DNA of 64,000 nt from G963701675 sp963701675 (GTDB lineage Bacteria; Planctomycetota; Planctomycetia; Gemmatales; Gemmataceae), in contig OY969623.1 in NCBI GenBank assembly GCA_963701675.1, positions 4,526,001-4,590,000 of the forward strand, read 5' to 3'. The notes under the pieces were generated by a model. That model saw only the letters and a list, made by a program, of their open reading frames with translations, had not been told where the DNA came from and ran no database searches. The first letter of the stretch is position 1, and each line of letters starts with the position of its first letter. The position numbers and the translations under genes were made by a program. Shown piece after piece: positions 17,237 to 26,245 of the stretch.

Positions 17237-18218
17237 GGGTCGCGTGTGCCTCTTGGAAAACATGAGCGATGACTTGATCGAGCGGCGGATCCTGCACGCT
17301 CATATCGACCACGGTGTACCGATCGAGAATGGCGCCCAGCACCTCCGCCACTCGGTTCCGTTCCACCTCCAGGTCAACCACTGGACCTTCAGTACGAACG
17401 ATGGTTCCGAAGAGCTCGAGCCCGTTCGGCGCGGTCTCGCCGTTGAATTGTAGTTTGACCAGTTTGGAGCGTCCGAACTGGTCGCGAATGCCGGTCAGAT
17501 CACCGTCGTAGATGAGCTTGCCGTGCGAAATAATGAGCATTCGCGAACAAAGGGCTTCCACATCGCGCATGTAATGGCTGGTAAGGAGCATGGTCACGCC
17601 GCGCGTGGCGTTGTATTCCTTGAGGCAGCGCTGGATCGTTACCTGTGCCACGACGTCCAGGCCGATGGTCGGTTCATCCAGGAGAAGCAGCTGTGGGCGG
17701 TGCAGCAAGGCCGCGATCAATTCCATCTTCATTCGTTCGCCGAGCGATAGTTCGCGCACGGGCTGCCGTGTGAGCTCCTTTACTTGAAACATCTCCGTCA
17801 ACTCGCCGATAGTCCGTTCGAAGTCGGCGGGCGGAATGGAATAGATCTCCCGGTGCAGTTGGAAGCTGTCGGCCGCAGGGAGGTCCCACCAAAGTTGGTT
17901 CTTCTGTCCCATGACCAGCGCGAAGCGCCGGCGAAAAGCGTCTTGGCGCTCCCAGGGCACGAAGCCGAGGACGCGTGCGGAACCGCTGGTGGGAAAGATG
18001 AGACCGGACAGAACTTTCAGGGTCGTGGTCTTGCCCGCGCCGTTGGGACCGAGAAATGCCACCATCTCGCCGGGCTCGATGGCGAAGCTTACGTCGTCGA
18101 CAGCGCGGACTTCCTTGTACTTTCGTCGAAGGAGGCCACGCACCGCGCCGAGAAAGCCCTCACGTTTCTGGAACACGCGATAGATCTTGGTCAGGCCCGA
18201 GGCCTCAATAATCGGCAT
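17223..18218 (-). CDS. ABC transporter ATP-binding protein
   Basis: Walker A 'GPNGAGKTTT', Q-loop 'VMGQKNQLWWD', signature 'LSLGERMKMEL', Walker B 'LLLLDEPTIGLD' and switch His 'LLTSHYMRDVE' are all present. It belongs to the ATPases that serve ABC2_membrane_6 permeases (COG4586-like), with the usual C-terminal extension of about 90 residues. ATG at 18218 ('MPIIEASGLTKIY') is preferred; a TTG 33 bp upstream is possible. First gene of a three-gene exporter operon. No substrate clue. Confidence 0.93.
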   Translation of the reverse strand: MPIIEASGLTKIYRVFQKREGFLGAVRGLLRRKYKEVRAVDDVSFAIEPGEMVAFLGPNGAGKTTTLKVLSGLIFPTSGSARVLGFVPWERQDAFRRRFALVMGQKNQLWWDLPAADSFQLHREIYSIPPADFERTIGELTEMFQVKELTRQPVRELSLGERMKMELIAALLHRPQLLLLDEPTIGLDVVAQVTIQRCLKEYNATRGVTMLLTSHYMRDVEALCSRMLIISHGKLIYDGDLTGIRDQFGRSKLVKLQFNGETAPNGLELFGTIVRTEGPVVDLEVERNRVAEVLGAILDRYTVVDMSVQDPPLDQVIAHVFQEAHATHATQ

Positions 18219-18395
18219 GCCGTTCTCGGAACAAGGCGAAGGGGAATTCAATTAAGAAAGGATAGCAAATCTGGGCGAGTTGAAAAAACCACGCTTCGCG
18301 ATCGCGCCCGCCGATCGCCGAAATCGCTACACTCGGCCGCGGTTCATGGACGATGGTAACGATAGGGCTTCGTATTTCGTTTGAGGGATCGCATT

Positions 18396-19667
18396 ATGGA
18401 CCGCTCGGCGCCGCAAGAACGTTCGCGCACACCGTGGGGTGTGTTGGTAGTCGGAACCGCACTCGGGGCGGGCGTGCTGGCGTTGATCCATTACGGTCCT
18501 TTCCAAGGCACGGTTGTCCAGCGTTATGTCAGTCACCCGGTGGAATGCGTCGAAGTCTTGATGTTCGGTTGCGCCCTGGCAGCGTTCGCAGCCAAGTATC
18601 GCCGGGTGCGCGCCGAACGCCAGGCACTTCGTCAGAACTGGCTGCCCGCGTGGGATGGGGGACCGTTACCGGTTGGCGAGGCTGCGATACTTTACGCCGA
18701 AGTCGGCCGACATCCGAAGCGATGGCAGCAGACGTTTCTCATGCGCCGGCTTTCCGCCGTTCTTCATTACGTGAGTAGCCGCCATTCAGCCAAGGATCTC
18801 GACGACCAGATGCGCGGTCTGAGCGACAACGACGCCATGAATCTGGAGGCAAGTTATTCGCTGACGCGCTTCATCACCTGGGCGATTCCGATTCTCGGTT
18901 TTCTCGGTACCGTGCTGGGAATTACCGAGGCGATTGCCGGTGTGACGCCGGAAGTGTTGGAACAATCACTCTCCAGTGTCACGGACGGTTTGGCGCTTGC
19001 GTTCGATTCGACGGCCCTCGGCTTGGGGCTGACCATGGCCGCCATGTTCCTGAATTATCTTGTCGAACGTGCGGAATGGGGCGCACTCGAAGCCGTGGAT
19101 CATTACGTCGATCGAGAGTTGGCGCACCGATTCGAGCGCTCCCCGGATTCCGAGCAAGTATCCACGAAACTTTTCCGCGAGGTCTTGGAATCCACGGTCC
19201 GAAAACAAGCGGACATTTGGGCCGGGACGTTGGCCGAGATCGACCGTCGCCGGGCCGAATCGGACAGGCGCTTCGATGAAAAGCTCACCGGAGCGTTGCA
19301 AAAGGCGATGGAACGAACGCTGGAAGCACACGCGGCCCGGATGTCGGCATTAGAAAAACAGGCGATAACCAGCGGCGCTGGCGCCGTGGAGCGCCTCGCG
19401 GAACAGGCGCGGGCCGTGTGCGACGCCGGCAAAGAGCAGCAGCTTGCGCTGGCCAAGCTGGTGCAAGGCGTGGCCGCTCAGGTGCAGGCATTGGGCCGGC
19501 TGCAAACCGACGGCGAGCAACTGGTGCGATTGCAAGAAACGCTGGATCGAAATCTCTCGGCCGTCGCCGCCGCCGGCAGTATCGACCAGGCCGTGCACAG
19601 CCTGACGGCCGCGATCCATTTGTTGACCACACGAGCCGAAGTCAACCGCGCAACCAAGGCTGCATGA
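18396..19667 (+). CDS. MotA/TolQ/ExbB-family proton channel with long coiled-coil tail
   Basis: The 423-residue product starts at ATG 18396 behind GAGGGA. Two N-terminal membrane segments (about 13-35 and 50-70) are followed by the family's signature pair: 'RFITWAIPILGFLGTVLGIT' near residue 165 and 'GLALAFDSTALGLGLTMAAM' near 200. Residues 225-420 are almost entirely predicted coiled coil. MotA/TolQ/ExbB subunits form pentameric ion channels around a dimer of MotB/TolR/ExbD-type subunits. The next two genes each encode one N-terminal membrane anchor and are translationally linked, so they are the likely partners. A long cytoplasmic tail is reminiscent of ZorA, but ZorB/C/D are absent. Confidence 0.88.
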   Translation: MDRSAPQERSRTPWGVLVVGTALGAGVLALIHYGPFQGTVVQRYVSHPVECVEVLMFGCALAAFAAKYRRVRAERQALRQNWLPAWDGGPLPVGEAAILYAEVGRHPKRWQQTFLMRRLSAVLHYVSSRHSAKDLDDQMRGLSDNDAMNLEASYSLTRFITWAIPILGFLGTVLGITEAIAGVTPEVLEQSLSSVTDGLALAFDSTALGLGLTMAAMFLNYLVERAEWGALEAVDHYVDRELAHRFERSPDSEQVSTKLFREVLESTVRKQADIWAGTLAEIDRRRAESDRRFDEKLTGALQKAMERTLEAHAARMSALEKQAITSGAGAVERLAEQARAVCDAGKEQQLALAKLVQGVAAQVQALGRLQTDGEQLVRLQETLDRNLSAVAAAGSIDQAVHSLTAAIHLLTTRAEVNRATKAA

Positions 19668-19673
19668 GAACTG

Positions 19674-21485
19674 ATGAGACCCCGCCGACAAGCATTGCAA
19701 GTATCCACCTTCCCCTTCCTCGCCGTGCTCTTGTGCGCGATGGGCTCGCTTATCCTGTTGCTCCTAGTTATCGACCGGCGTGCCAAGGCCGTTGCACGAG
19801 TGAAAGCGTTGCAACTCGTCGAGCGCCAAATGGCCGACCAATCTGAGGTCACGGCTCGCCGACTCGCGGACTTCGAACAGCGGCGACAAGCACTGCACGA
19901 CGACCTCAAACATCAGGCAACGCAGTTGCTCGAACAAATCCAGTCCGTACGCTTCCGGCTAACCGATGTGGAGAACGACCACAAACGAGAAACGACTCGA
20001 CGTAAGAACCTCGAGAACGAGATAATCGCCATCGAGGGGCAGATTGCGGAAAAAAGAGAAACCATCAAAACTCGCCAAGCGTCTCTCGCCGATGCGGCCC
20101 CGCGAGACCAAAAGTTCGAGCACGAACGCGCACGCATGACCGAGGAACTCACCCGACTCGAAAAAGCGTTGGCAGACCTAAAAGCCATTCGGTCCCGCGA
20201 TGAGCAGACCTATTCGCTGGTTCCCTACAAAGGGAAACGAGGCGATAATCGCCGGCCGATCTACGTTGAATGTAACGTAGGCGATTTGCTGTTGCACCCG
20301 GAGCGACGCACGGTGGCTGTCTCCGATTTGCGTGCCGGGCTGGAGGGCCGAAAACCTGCTTCGGCGGACGATGATAAGCCGTATGTGTTGTTTCTGGTCC
20401 GACCGGCAGGCATCCTGACCTACTACAAAACCATGGGTGCCCTCGAAGGAATGGATGTGAGTTTCGGTTACGAATTCGTCGAGCCGGAATGGGTGTTCGA
20501 CTTTTCGGAGCAGGAACCGCGAGAAGTCGTGAAGGCCCCAGCCGCTGCCCAACCGAGCAACCGAGGGCTGCCAGGCAACCCGTCGAATGCGTCGATCGAA
20601 TCTTCTGGACCGGTACTTTCACCGAAACCGGCATCGATGGCCACGCCGGAAGGATGGACGTCCGGCCGGGCCGCGCCAGGTCGCCGTTTGGCCGCTGGCA
20701 GCGGGGGAACGAAACCGACGATTGCCGGCGCCACCATCGGTCCCGGCGAATCGCGAACCATTGCATCCTCCGGCCCACCTGCGATGACCGCGATACCACT
20801 CCCGGAAGTAACTGGAAACGTCGGCTTGCCACAACCGCAAGCGGGCGGAAGAGCGCAGGCCCTCCCCGCGCCACCTGCGGCTACCGCCATACCGCTGCAG
20901 CAAGGCGGCGGAAACCTCGGCGTGTCCCCTCAGCCCGGTGCACCACGACCACAAGCCGACGCAAAATCGAACACCGTCCCCGCGCCTCCTGCAGTCATCA
21001 CGGGTCAACCTGATCAAGCAAGAAACTCCATGCCGCAGCCTACTGGTCAACCGGGTCATTCTTCTCCGGAACAAAACGGCGAACGTAGTTCCGCGCCGCC
21101 GTCGATAATGGATTCGCCGCACTCTGCACCCGGCCGAGCTAGTCGACTTCCACCGAGTCGCGACTGGGTTATCACAGTCGATTGCACTGCCGACAGCGTG
21201 GTAGTGTCTCCCGGCGCGCTAAGGTTTCCAATCGAACCGCAGAAGCTTGGAGCCGCGGAGAATCCCGTCTTGCAAACCGTAAACGAGATGATTCTTCGCC
21301 GGCAATCCATGGCCCGTTCCGATGAACCGGCGGTTCGACCCGTCATTCATTTTCGCGTCCGGCCAGAGGGACTGCGCGCCTATTATCTAATCTACCCGAC
21401 GCTTGAAGTACTGCGGGTGCCCATGACGCGCGAAACGCTTCCGCCGGAACCGGAGCGCCAACCACGTCGCGTGGGGGCGCCATGA
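19674..21485 (+). CDS. Membrane-anchored coiled-coil protein with two related globular domains (ExbD/MotB-like partner)
   Basis: Starts 6 bp after the channel gene. One membrane segment (about residues 11-35, 'FPFLAVLLCAMGSLILLLLV') is followed by coiled coil (about 40-165). A globular domain follows (about 195-290, 'IYVECNVGDLLLHPERRTVA' to 'FLVRPAGILTYYKTM'). A Pro/Gly/Gln-rich linker of about 190 residues leads to a second globular domain (about 495-590, 'WVITVDCTADSVVVSPGALR' to 'HFRVRPEGLRAYYLIYP'). The two domains share a VxC start and a VRPxGxxxYY ending, so they look like repeats. The topology matches an ExbD/TolR/MotB-type stator partner, although no conserved membrane Asp of that family is evident. 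Function unknown. Confidence 0.7.
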   Translation: MRPRRQALQVSTFPFLAVLLCAMGSLILLLLVIDRRAKAVARVKALQLVERQMADQSEVTARRLADFEQRRQALHDDLKHQATQLLEQIQSVRFRLTDVENDHKRETTRRKNLENEIIAIEGQIAEKRETIKTRQASLADAAPRDQKFEHERARMTEELTRLEKALADLKAIRSRDEQTYSLVPYKGKRGDNRRPIYVECNVGDLLLHPERRTVAVSDLRAGLEGRKPASADDDKPYVLFLVRPAGILTYYKTMGALEGMDVSFGYEFVEPEWVFDFSEQEPREVVKAPAAAQPSNRGLPGNPSNASIESSGPVLSPKPASMATPEGWTSGRAAPGRRLAAGSGGTKPTIAGATIGPGESRTIASSGPPAMTAIPLPEVTGNVGLPQPQAGGRAQALPAPPAATAIPLQQGGGNLGVSPQPGAPRPQADAKSNTVPAPPAVITGQPDQARNSMPQPTGQPGHSSPEQNGERSSAPPSIMDSPHSAPGRASRLPPSRDWVITVDCTADSVVVSPGALRFPIEPQKLGAAENPVLQTVNEMILRRQSMARSDEPAVRPVIHFRVRPEGLRAYYLIYPTLEVLRVPMTRETLPPEPERQPRRVGAP

Positions 21486-22555
21486 GACGCCGACATCGCC
21501 GCTCGGGAGAAATTCCCTTTGGCTTCGATAGTTTTCTCGACGTGGTCGCCAACGTCTGCGGCATTGTGATCCGCCTGATTCTGGTTGCGTGGGTGGGCGC
21601 TCGATCTTATCCAAGCATTCAAAAGATTCTCTCAAACGGTCCCGTCGCTGCCGCTGAAACTGCGACGATGGAAGATATCTCACCGTCCCCGGAGTTGCTC
21701 GCTGAACTGGCCGCCCATCGACGCGAGCTAGCGGAAGCGGAAGCTCGGCTGGCACAGCAACTGGACCTCCTCAACCATTGCAAGCACGAGACGCCGACCG
21801 TGGAACAAAGGCGAGCGGAAGTCGCCGCGAGTCAGGCAGAAGTGGAACGTGCATTGGCCGAACTGGACGAAAACCTCAAGCGCGAGACTGAGGTGAGCAC
21901 CGGAGCGGCGTTGTCGCTGCAGGATTTGGTCGACCGCCGCCAGAAGCTCCTGGAGGATGTCCGCAAACTTGAACAAGAGCCTCGAGACAGAAAAGTACTG
22001 CGGTATCAGACGCCGGTCAGTCAGCCCGTGCAGGCGGAACAGTTCATGTTCGAGTGCCGTGAGGGGCGAGTGACTTTCATCGATCTGCCTGCGCTGGAAG
22101 CCGAAGCCCGCCGTGCCCTGACGGAAAAGGCGGACTTGCTCAAGTTCCGCTGGGAGGTCGAGGAAGTCTCACCGACTGTCGGCGCCTTCCGCCTTCGCTA
22201 TACCTTGTCGCGGGAACCGGGTCTTGCGGATTCACTGGCGTCGGGGGAACGACCGGCGGGGCAGAGCGGCTATCGCTATGGGCTGAGTTCGTGGGTCGTG
22301 GAACCGGCGTCGGCGCTGCGCGGCGAAGATCTGGCGACTGCGCTCGAGGCTGGTTCGGAGTTTCGTCGCCTCACGGGATCGCTCGATCCGCGCCAAGCCG
22401 TGGTGACTTTTTGGGTGTATCCAGACAGCTTTGGGCTGTTCCGCGCTCTCCGCGATCATCTTTATGAGCGCGAATTAGTTGTTGCAGGCCGCCCGCTGCC
22501 GCCGCAGGCGCTGATCGCGGGCTCGCGCCACGGCACCATTTCCCGCGGTCAATGA
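21482..22555 (+). CDS. Second membrane-anchored coiled-coil partner of the MotA/ExbB-like channel
   Basis: Overlaps the previous stop by ATGA (21482-21485). The 357-residue product has one N-terminal membrane segment ('FLDVVANVCGIVIRLILVAW', about 18-40) and coiled coil (about 65-165). Its C-terminal globular domain (about 180-345) opens with 'EQFMFECREGRVTFID' and closes with 'VTFWVYPDSFGLFRAL', resembling the two domains of the preceding protein. Asp19, at the start of the membrane segment, is a candidate for the ion-binding residue of MotB/ExbD-type proteins. Three overlapping or abutting genes imply one complex. Confidence 0.7.
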   Translation: MRRRHRRSGEIPFGFDSFLDVVANVCGIVIRLILVAWVGARSYPSIQKILSNGPVAAAETATMEDISPSPELLAELAAHRRELAEAEARLAQQLDLLNHCKHETPTVEQRRAEVAASQAEVERALAELDENLKRETEVSTGAALSLQDLVDRRQKLLEDVRKLEQEPRDRKVLRYQTPVSQPVQAEQFMFECREGRVTFIDLPALEAEARRALTEKADLLKFRWEVEEVSPTVGAFRLRYTLSREPGLADSLASGERPAGQSGYRYGLSSWVVEPASALRGEDLATALEAGSEFRRLTGSLDPRQAVVTFWVYPDSFGLFRALRDHLYERELVVAGRPLPPQALIAGSRHGTISRGQ

Positions 22556-22559
22556 CTAA

Positions 22560-24362
22560 TTACCGCCTCGCACTCTGTCCGGCCAGATCCACCACGGTGC
22601 CCTGAACGATTTGCTTCGACTTGTCGTCTTGAATGAAGGCTACAACGCGGAAGTTCTTGAACTCCATCGGCCGATCGGTGTTCGGGAATGGCCGGGTGGT
22701 GTGATGCTCGTCGAGGTATTTCGCCAACTTGGTCCGAAGCTCGTTCACATCCACCGTGGCGGTGTACGGTTTGCCTTTCTCCGGCAGGGGAACTCCCTCG
22801 GCGCCGGTCGGCATGGCGCGCACAACATAATGGTGGAATCGCAGCCGGTTGCCGCCCTGATAGCGGACATTGTCTTCGACGACGGCGACGCACAATCGCC
22901 AATCATCGTTCGGTTGCTTCGTCTCGGTAACATCGACCTTTATGTTGACCTTGTCGCCGCTGAAGACTGCTGTCGCGCGAAGTTTCGCGGCGGCCGGCTC
23001 TTCGAGAATCGGATCGATGATCTCACGATACTCTTTCAGCTTGTTGCCCGCATTAGTCAGGGGCCCGCCGCCGCCGGCGCCGGGCTTGCCGTTAAATAAG
23101 GTCGACGGAGTGCCCCGAACCTCAGGGAACTTTTTCTGGTAGTAGCTCATCCGAGCCACCGTGTCCGGATTGGTTAGCGGATCCGAGCCTGGAATATGCA
23201 AATGATGCTGCAGCAGAATCAGCTCGCTCGGCTTGTAAGCCTTCGCCAGGGCGTCGAAGGCCACGTCGGCCGCGACGCAGGGCGGGCACTCGGCGCCGGT
23301 AAATAACTCCATCACCACGGCGCGGTCGCTGGAATTCTTCCGGCCGCCGAAGGCCTCGACTTTCAGTGGTGGGATTTTGGTGGCGTACTCTTTGTCGAGG
23401 ATTTGCTCAACTTTCTCCAACCGAGCCTCGGTTTGGCGAAGAGCGTCGGTCTTGCCGGCCTGCTGCTCGAGGTTAGCGAGGAGTTTCAAAACTCGGCGTT
23501 GTTTACTTGCCGGGTCGCCATCCTTTACGAACGTCGCTGCCCGCTGCGCCTGGTCCAGCGCTATCGGTGTCAATTCCTTATGCGCCAACAGCGACTGTGC
23601 GATTTGCAATGCGGTTTCTCTTTCCCAAGCGGGGCCATACCGTTTGGCGGCCTCGGCGGCCGCACTCGCCCATTTTCGGATTTGCTCCGCATTGCCGTTG
23701 TTCTTCGCGGCATCCCGAATGAGATTTTGCACCGCATCGAACGCGGCCATGTCGCCCGCGTGATTGCTTACGACTTCTTGGTACAGCTTCGTCAGGTCGG
23801 CCTGCATTTCCTTGGTCGCATCGATGGCCTGCTGCGCCAACTTGATCTTTTCATCAGGGGATTGCGCCTGTTGTGCCCGAAGCAGCAACTGATTGGGCTT
23901 CGCGCTGAGCGCCATGGCTTTCTGCATCGGCTCGGGAAGCTCCCGACGTGCCAGCGCATCGGCTGCGGCCAACGACGTCGCCTCCGTTCGCTCCAGATGG
24001 GCGATATACACACGCCGGTCGTCATCGAAGGTCCCGATGATCTTGTTCTTATCGTCTCCCGCAAGGGAGCCTTCGAAAACGGTTTCGTCCGAGCCGGTCT
24101 TGAACACGAGGCGCACTTGTTTTCCGATGACTTCGGCCTTCACTAGCGACGCATCCCGCATGCGCGGGTTGGTGACGACAAGTTTGCCCGCGAGTTTGCC
24201 GTCAGCGGTGTCGAGCTTGACAATCCAGTTCGTGATGCCCGCCGAAGGACTAGTGAAGTACGACAACTTCCAATTGCCGTCGAACGGGCCGTCGTCCGCT
24301 CGGACGGCCAGCGCCAATGTGAACAAGAACGCCAAACTCAGCAGGATGCGAAGACGGCCCAT
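22560..24362 (-). CDS. Secreted thioredoxin-fold protein with CPPC motif
   Basis: The 600-residue product has a signal peptide (1-22, 'LSLAFLFTLALAVRADD'), a beta-rich N-terminal domain of about 110 residues, a helical TPR-like middle part (about 140-320) and a thioredoxin-like domain starting near residue 345. The motif is 'ELFTGAECPPCVAADVAFDA', i.e. a CxxC redox centre as in DUF1223-type proteins, followed by 'LLQHHLHIPGSDPLTNPDT'. It probably acts as a periplasmic thiol-disulfide protein. It converges with the motor-like operon (stop codons 4 bp apart) and diverges from sodA, which may hint at oxidative-stress use, but that is only context. Confidence 0.75.
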   Translation of the reverse strand: MGRLRILLSLAFLFTLALAVRADDGPFDGNWKLSYFTSPSAGITNWIVKLDTADGKLAGKLVVTNPRMRDASLVKAEVIGKQVRLVFKTGSDETVFEGSLAGDDKNKIIGTFDDDRRVYIAHLERTEATSLAAADALARRELPEPMQKAMALSAKPNQLLLRAQQAQSPDEKIKLAQQAIDATKEMQADLTKLYQEVVSNHAGDMAAFDAVQNLIRDAAKNNGNAEQIRKWASAAAEAAKRYGPAWERETALQIAQSLLAHKELTPIALDQAQRAATFVKDGDPASKQRRVLKLLANLEQQAGKTDALRQTEARLEKVEQILDKEYATKIPPLKVEAFGGRKNSSDRAVVMELFTGAECPPCVAADVAFDALAKAYKPSELILLQHHLHIPGSDPLTNPDTVARMSYYQKKFPEVRGTPSTLFNGKPGAGGGGPLTNAGNKLKEYREIIDPILEEPAAAKLRATAVFSGDKVNIKVDVTETKQPNDDWRLCVAVVEDNVRYQGGNRLRFHHYVVRAMPTGAEGVPLPEKGKPYTATVDVNELRTKLAKYLDEHHTTRPFPNTDRPMEFKNFRVVAFIQDDKSKQIVQGTVVDLAGQSARR

Positions 24363-24565
24363 GATCGACTCCTAGTGAAACAACAACGCGATGTCGGGAT
24401 GTCTTTTATATGTCGAAATTGGCCAAAGGGTGATGTTAATTCGCGCGCCACGCCTATATTACCCTCGCAGGGACTATCATCGTTTGAAGCATTGTTCCCC
24501 CGTGCGTGGACCTCAAAGTCAGGAGGCTCCGACCGGGGGATCGCATTTTCACCTCGGAGGAAACC

Positions 24566-25180
24566 ATGGCTTACACCTTGCCGACGTTGCCGTACCCGAC
24601 CAATGCCCTCGAACCGCACATTGACGCCATGACGATGGAAATCCACCATGGCAAACATCACAAGGCGTACGTGGATAATCTCAACAAGGCCCTCGAAGGA
24701 CAGGCAAATCTTCAGGACAAGCCCATCGAGCAACTCCTTCGCGAGATCAATCAGGTTCCCGAGGCGATTCGAGGGGCGGTACGCAATAACGGCGGCGGCC
24801 ACGCCAATCACACCATGTTCTGGGAGATTATGGGGCCCAAGGCCGGAGGGGAGCCGACGGGCGCGCTGGCGACGGCAATCAACAGCGCCTGCGGCAGTTT
24901 CGACAACTTCAAGACGCAAATGAAGCAAGCGGCCACAACTCGTTTCGGCAGTGGTTGGGCCTGGCTCGTGATGGCCAACGGCAAACTTCAGGTCACCAGC
25001 ACGGCGAATCAAGACAGCCTCTTCATGGAGAATCAGTTCCCGGTTATGGGCATCGATGTGTGGGAACATGCTTATTACCTCAAGTACCAGAACAAGCGTC
25101 CGGACTATGTCGATGCCTGGTGGAATGTCGTGAATTGGGACGCCGTCGCCAAACGCTTGGCGAAGGCGGGCGCAGCGTGA
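24566..25180 (+). CDS. sodA: Superoxide dismutase, Fe/Mn family (Mn-type signature)
   Basis: Converts superoxide to hydrogen peroxide and oxygen. The 204-residue length is standard. Metal ligands are visible as His27 ('MTMEIHHGKHH'), His82 ('GGGHANHTMFW'), Asp164 and His168 ('GIDVWEHAYYLKY'). The 'RNNGGGHANH' context favours manganese. The start ATG at 24566 follows a strong GGAGG site ('CTCGGAGGAAACC'); the open frame 60 bp upstream is not needed. No signal peptide, so cytoplasmic. Followed by a long hairpin. Confidence 0.97.
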   Translation: MAYTLPTLPYPTNALEPHIDAMTMEIHHGKHHKAYVDNLNKALEGQANLQDKPIEQLLREINQVPEAIRGAVRNNGGGHANHTMFWEIMGPKAGGEPTGALATAINSACGSFDNFKTQMKQAATTRFGSGWAWLVMANGKLQVTSTANQDSLFMENQFPVMGIDVWEHAYYLKYQNKRPDYVDAWWNVVNWDAVAKRLAKAGAA

Positions 25181-25186
25181 CAGATG

Positions 25187-25244
25187 TGACGGGATGATGG
25201 GATGACAGTAATCTCGTTTCACCCGTCATCCCGTCATCCCGTCA
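25187..25244. terminator. 19-bp stem hairpin between convergent sodA and metF
   Basis: TGACGGGATGATGGGATGA (25187-25205) pairs with TCATCCCGTCATCCCGTCA (25226-25244), with one G-T wobble. Both arms are made of 7-8-nt tandem units (CCCGTCAT). It lies between two convergent stop codons and probably ends transcription from both sides, although no T-run is adjacent. Confidence 0.6.
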
Positions 25245-25249
25245 GATTG

Positions 25250-26158
25250 TCAAGGCTGCCTCAGGGCAGCGGAATCCTTGACGCCGAGGTTTTCGTAGAT
25301 CAGACGCGTTGCCTGCGACTTGTTGAGCGTGTAAAAGTGGATGCCGCGAACGTGATTGTGCAGCAGGTCGCTGCACTGCTCCGTCGCCCATTGCACGCCG
25401 ACGCGCGCCACCGCCGCATCATCGTCGCACCGGTTAATCATACGTAACAGCCGTGCCGGGAAGCGTGCACCGAGTGCAAGCTCGGCCATGCGCACCATTC
25501 CGGACTTCGACGTGATGGGCATGATACCTGCGATGATGGGAACCTTGACGCCGGCCAAATCGCAACGTTCGCGAAAATCGTAGAAGTCGCGATTCTCGAA
25601 AAAGAGTTGCGTGCAGATGTAATCGGCGCCGGCATCGACTTTCCGCTTCAAGTATTCCATCTCCTTGATGCGATTGGGCGTCGACGGGTGACCTTCGGGA
25701 AAACCCGCGACGCCGATTCCGAAGCCACGTTTGTCGGCCGGATGGGGCCATGCGCGTAGGAATTGCACCAGCCCCTCGGCATAGTGAAATGCATCCTGAG
25801 TTCGGTTGTAATCAGGCATATTGCGCGGTGGATCGCCGCTTAAGGCCAGCACGTTCTCAATGCCCGACGCGGCATAGCGTTCCAGAATTGCTGCGAGTTC
25901 ATCCTGCGTGTGACATACGCATGTCAAATGGGAAATGGCGGTCAGGCTTGTTTCCTGGTGAATGCGGACGACGAGGTCGTGCGTCAATTCACGGGTCGAC
26001 CCGCCCGCGCCGTAGGTCACGGAAACGAACGACGGTTGCAGCTCCTGCAACCGGGCGATGTTCGTGAATAACTCGTCGGACGCCTCGGGTGTCTTCGGCG
26101 GAAAAAACTCGAAGCTGAAGGTCGTGCGGTGTGCTTGGAAGATTTCTTGAATGTGCAT
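25250..26158 (-). CDS. metF: 5,10-methylenetetrahydrofolate reductase
   Basis: Reduces methylene-THF to methyl-THF for methionine synthesis, with FAD. The 302-residue product shows the family opening 'TTFSFEFFPPKTPEASDELF', 'PSFVSVTYGAGGSTRE', 'CVCHTQDEL', 'IENVLALSGDPPR' and 'FPEGHPS', and the C-terminal 'GIHFYTLNKSQATRLIYENL'. All blocks are intact, and length is that of bacterial MetF. Stand-alone gene, cytoplasmic. Confidence 0.96.
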   Translation of the reverse strand: MHIQEIFQAHRTTFSFEFFPPKTPEASDELFTNIARLQELQPSFVSVTYGAGGSTRELTHDLVVRIHQETSLTAISHLTCVCHTQDELAAILERYAASGIENVLALSGDPPRNMPDYNRTQDAFHYAEGLVQFLRAWPHPADKRGFGIGVAGFPEGHPSTPNRIKEMEYLKRKVDAGADYICTQLFFENRDFYDFRERCDLAGVKVPIIAGIMPITSKSGMVRMAELALGARFPARLLRMINRCDDDAAVARVGVQWATEQCSDLLHNHVRGIHFYTLNKSQATRLIYENLGVKDSAALRQP

Positions 26159-26165
26159 GGCGGTC

Positions 26166-26198
26166 AGAATTCAGAATTCAGAATTCAGAATTCAGAAT
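26166..26198. repeat. (AGAATTC)n heptamer array
   Basis: About 4.7 uninterrupted copies of the 7-bp unit AGAATTC lie 8 bp upstream of metF. The same unit recurs at 54352-54377, 54446-54478 and 57138-57169. Confidence 0.85.
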
Positions 26199-26245
26199 CG
26201 CTCGCTTCCGAATTCTAAACACTGAGAAGTTGTGCTTTCGCCATC

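Noticed and set aside
18396..22555. A Zorya anti-phage system
   Set aside because: The channel resembles ZorA in its long tail, but no OmpA-domain ZorB, nor ZorC/D/E nuclease or helicase genes are present, and neighbours are not defence genes.
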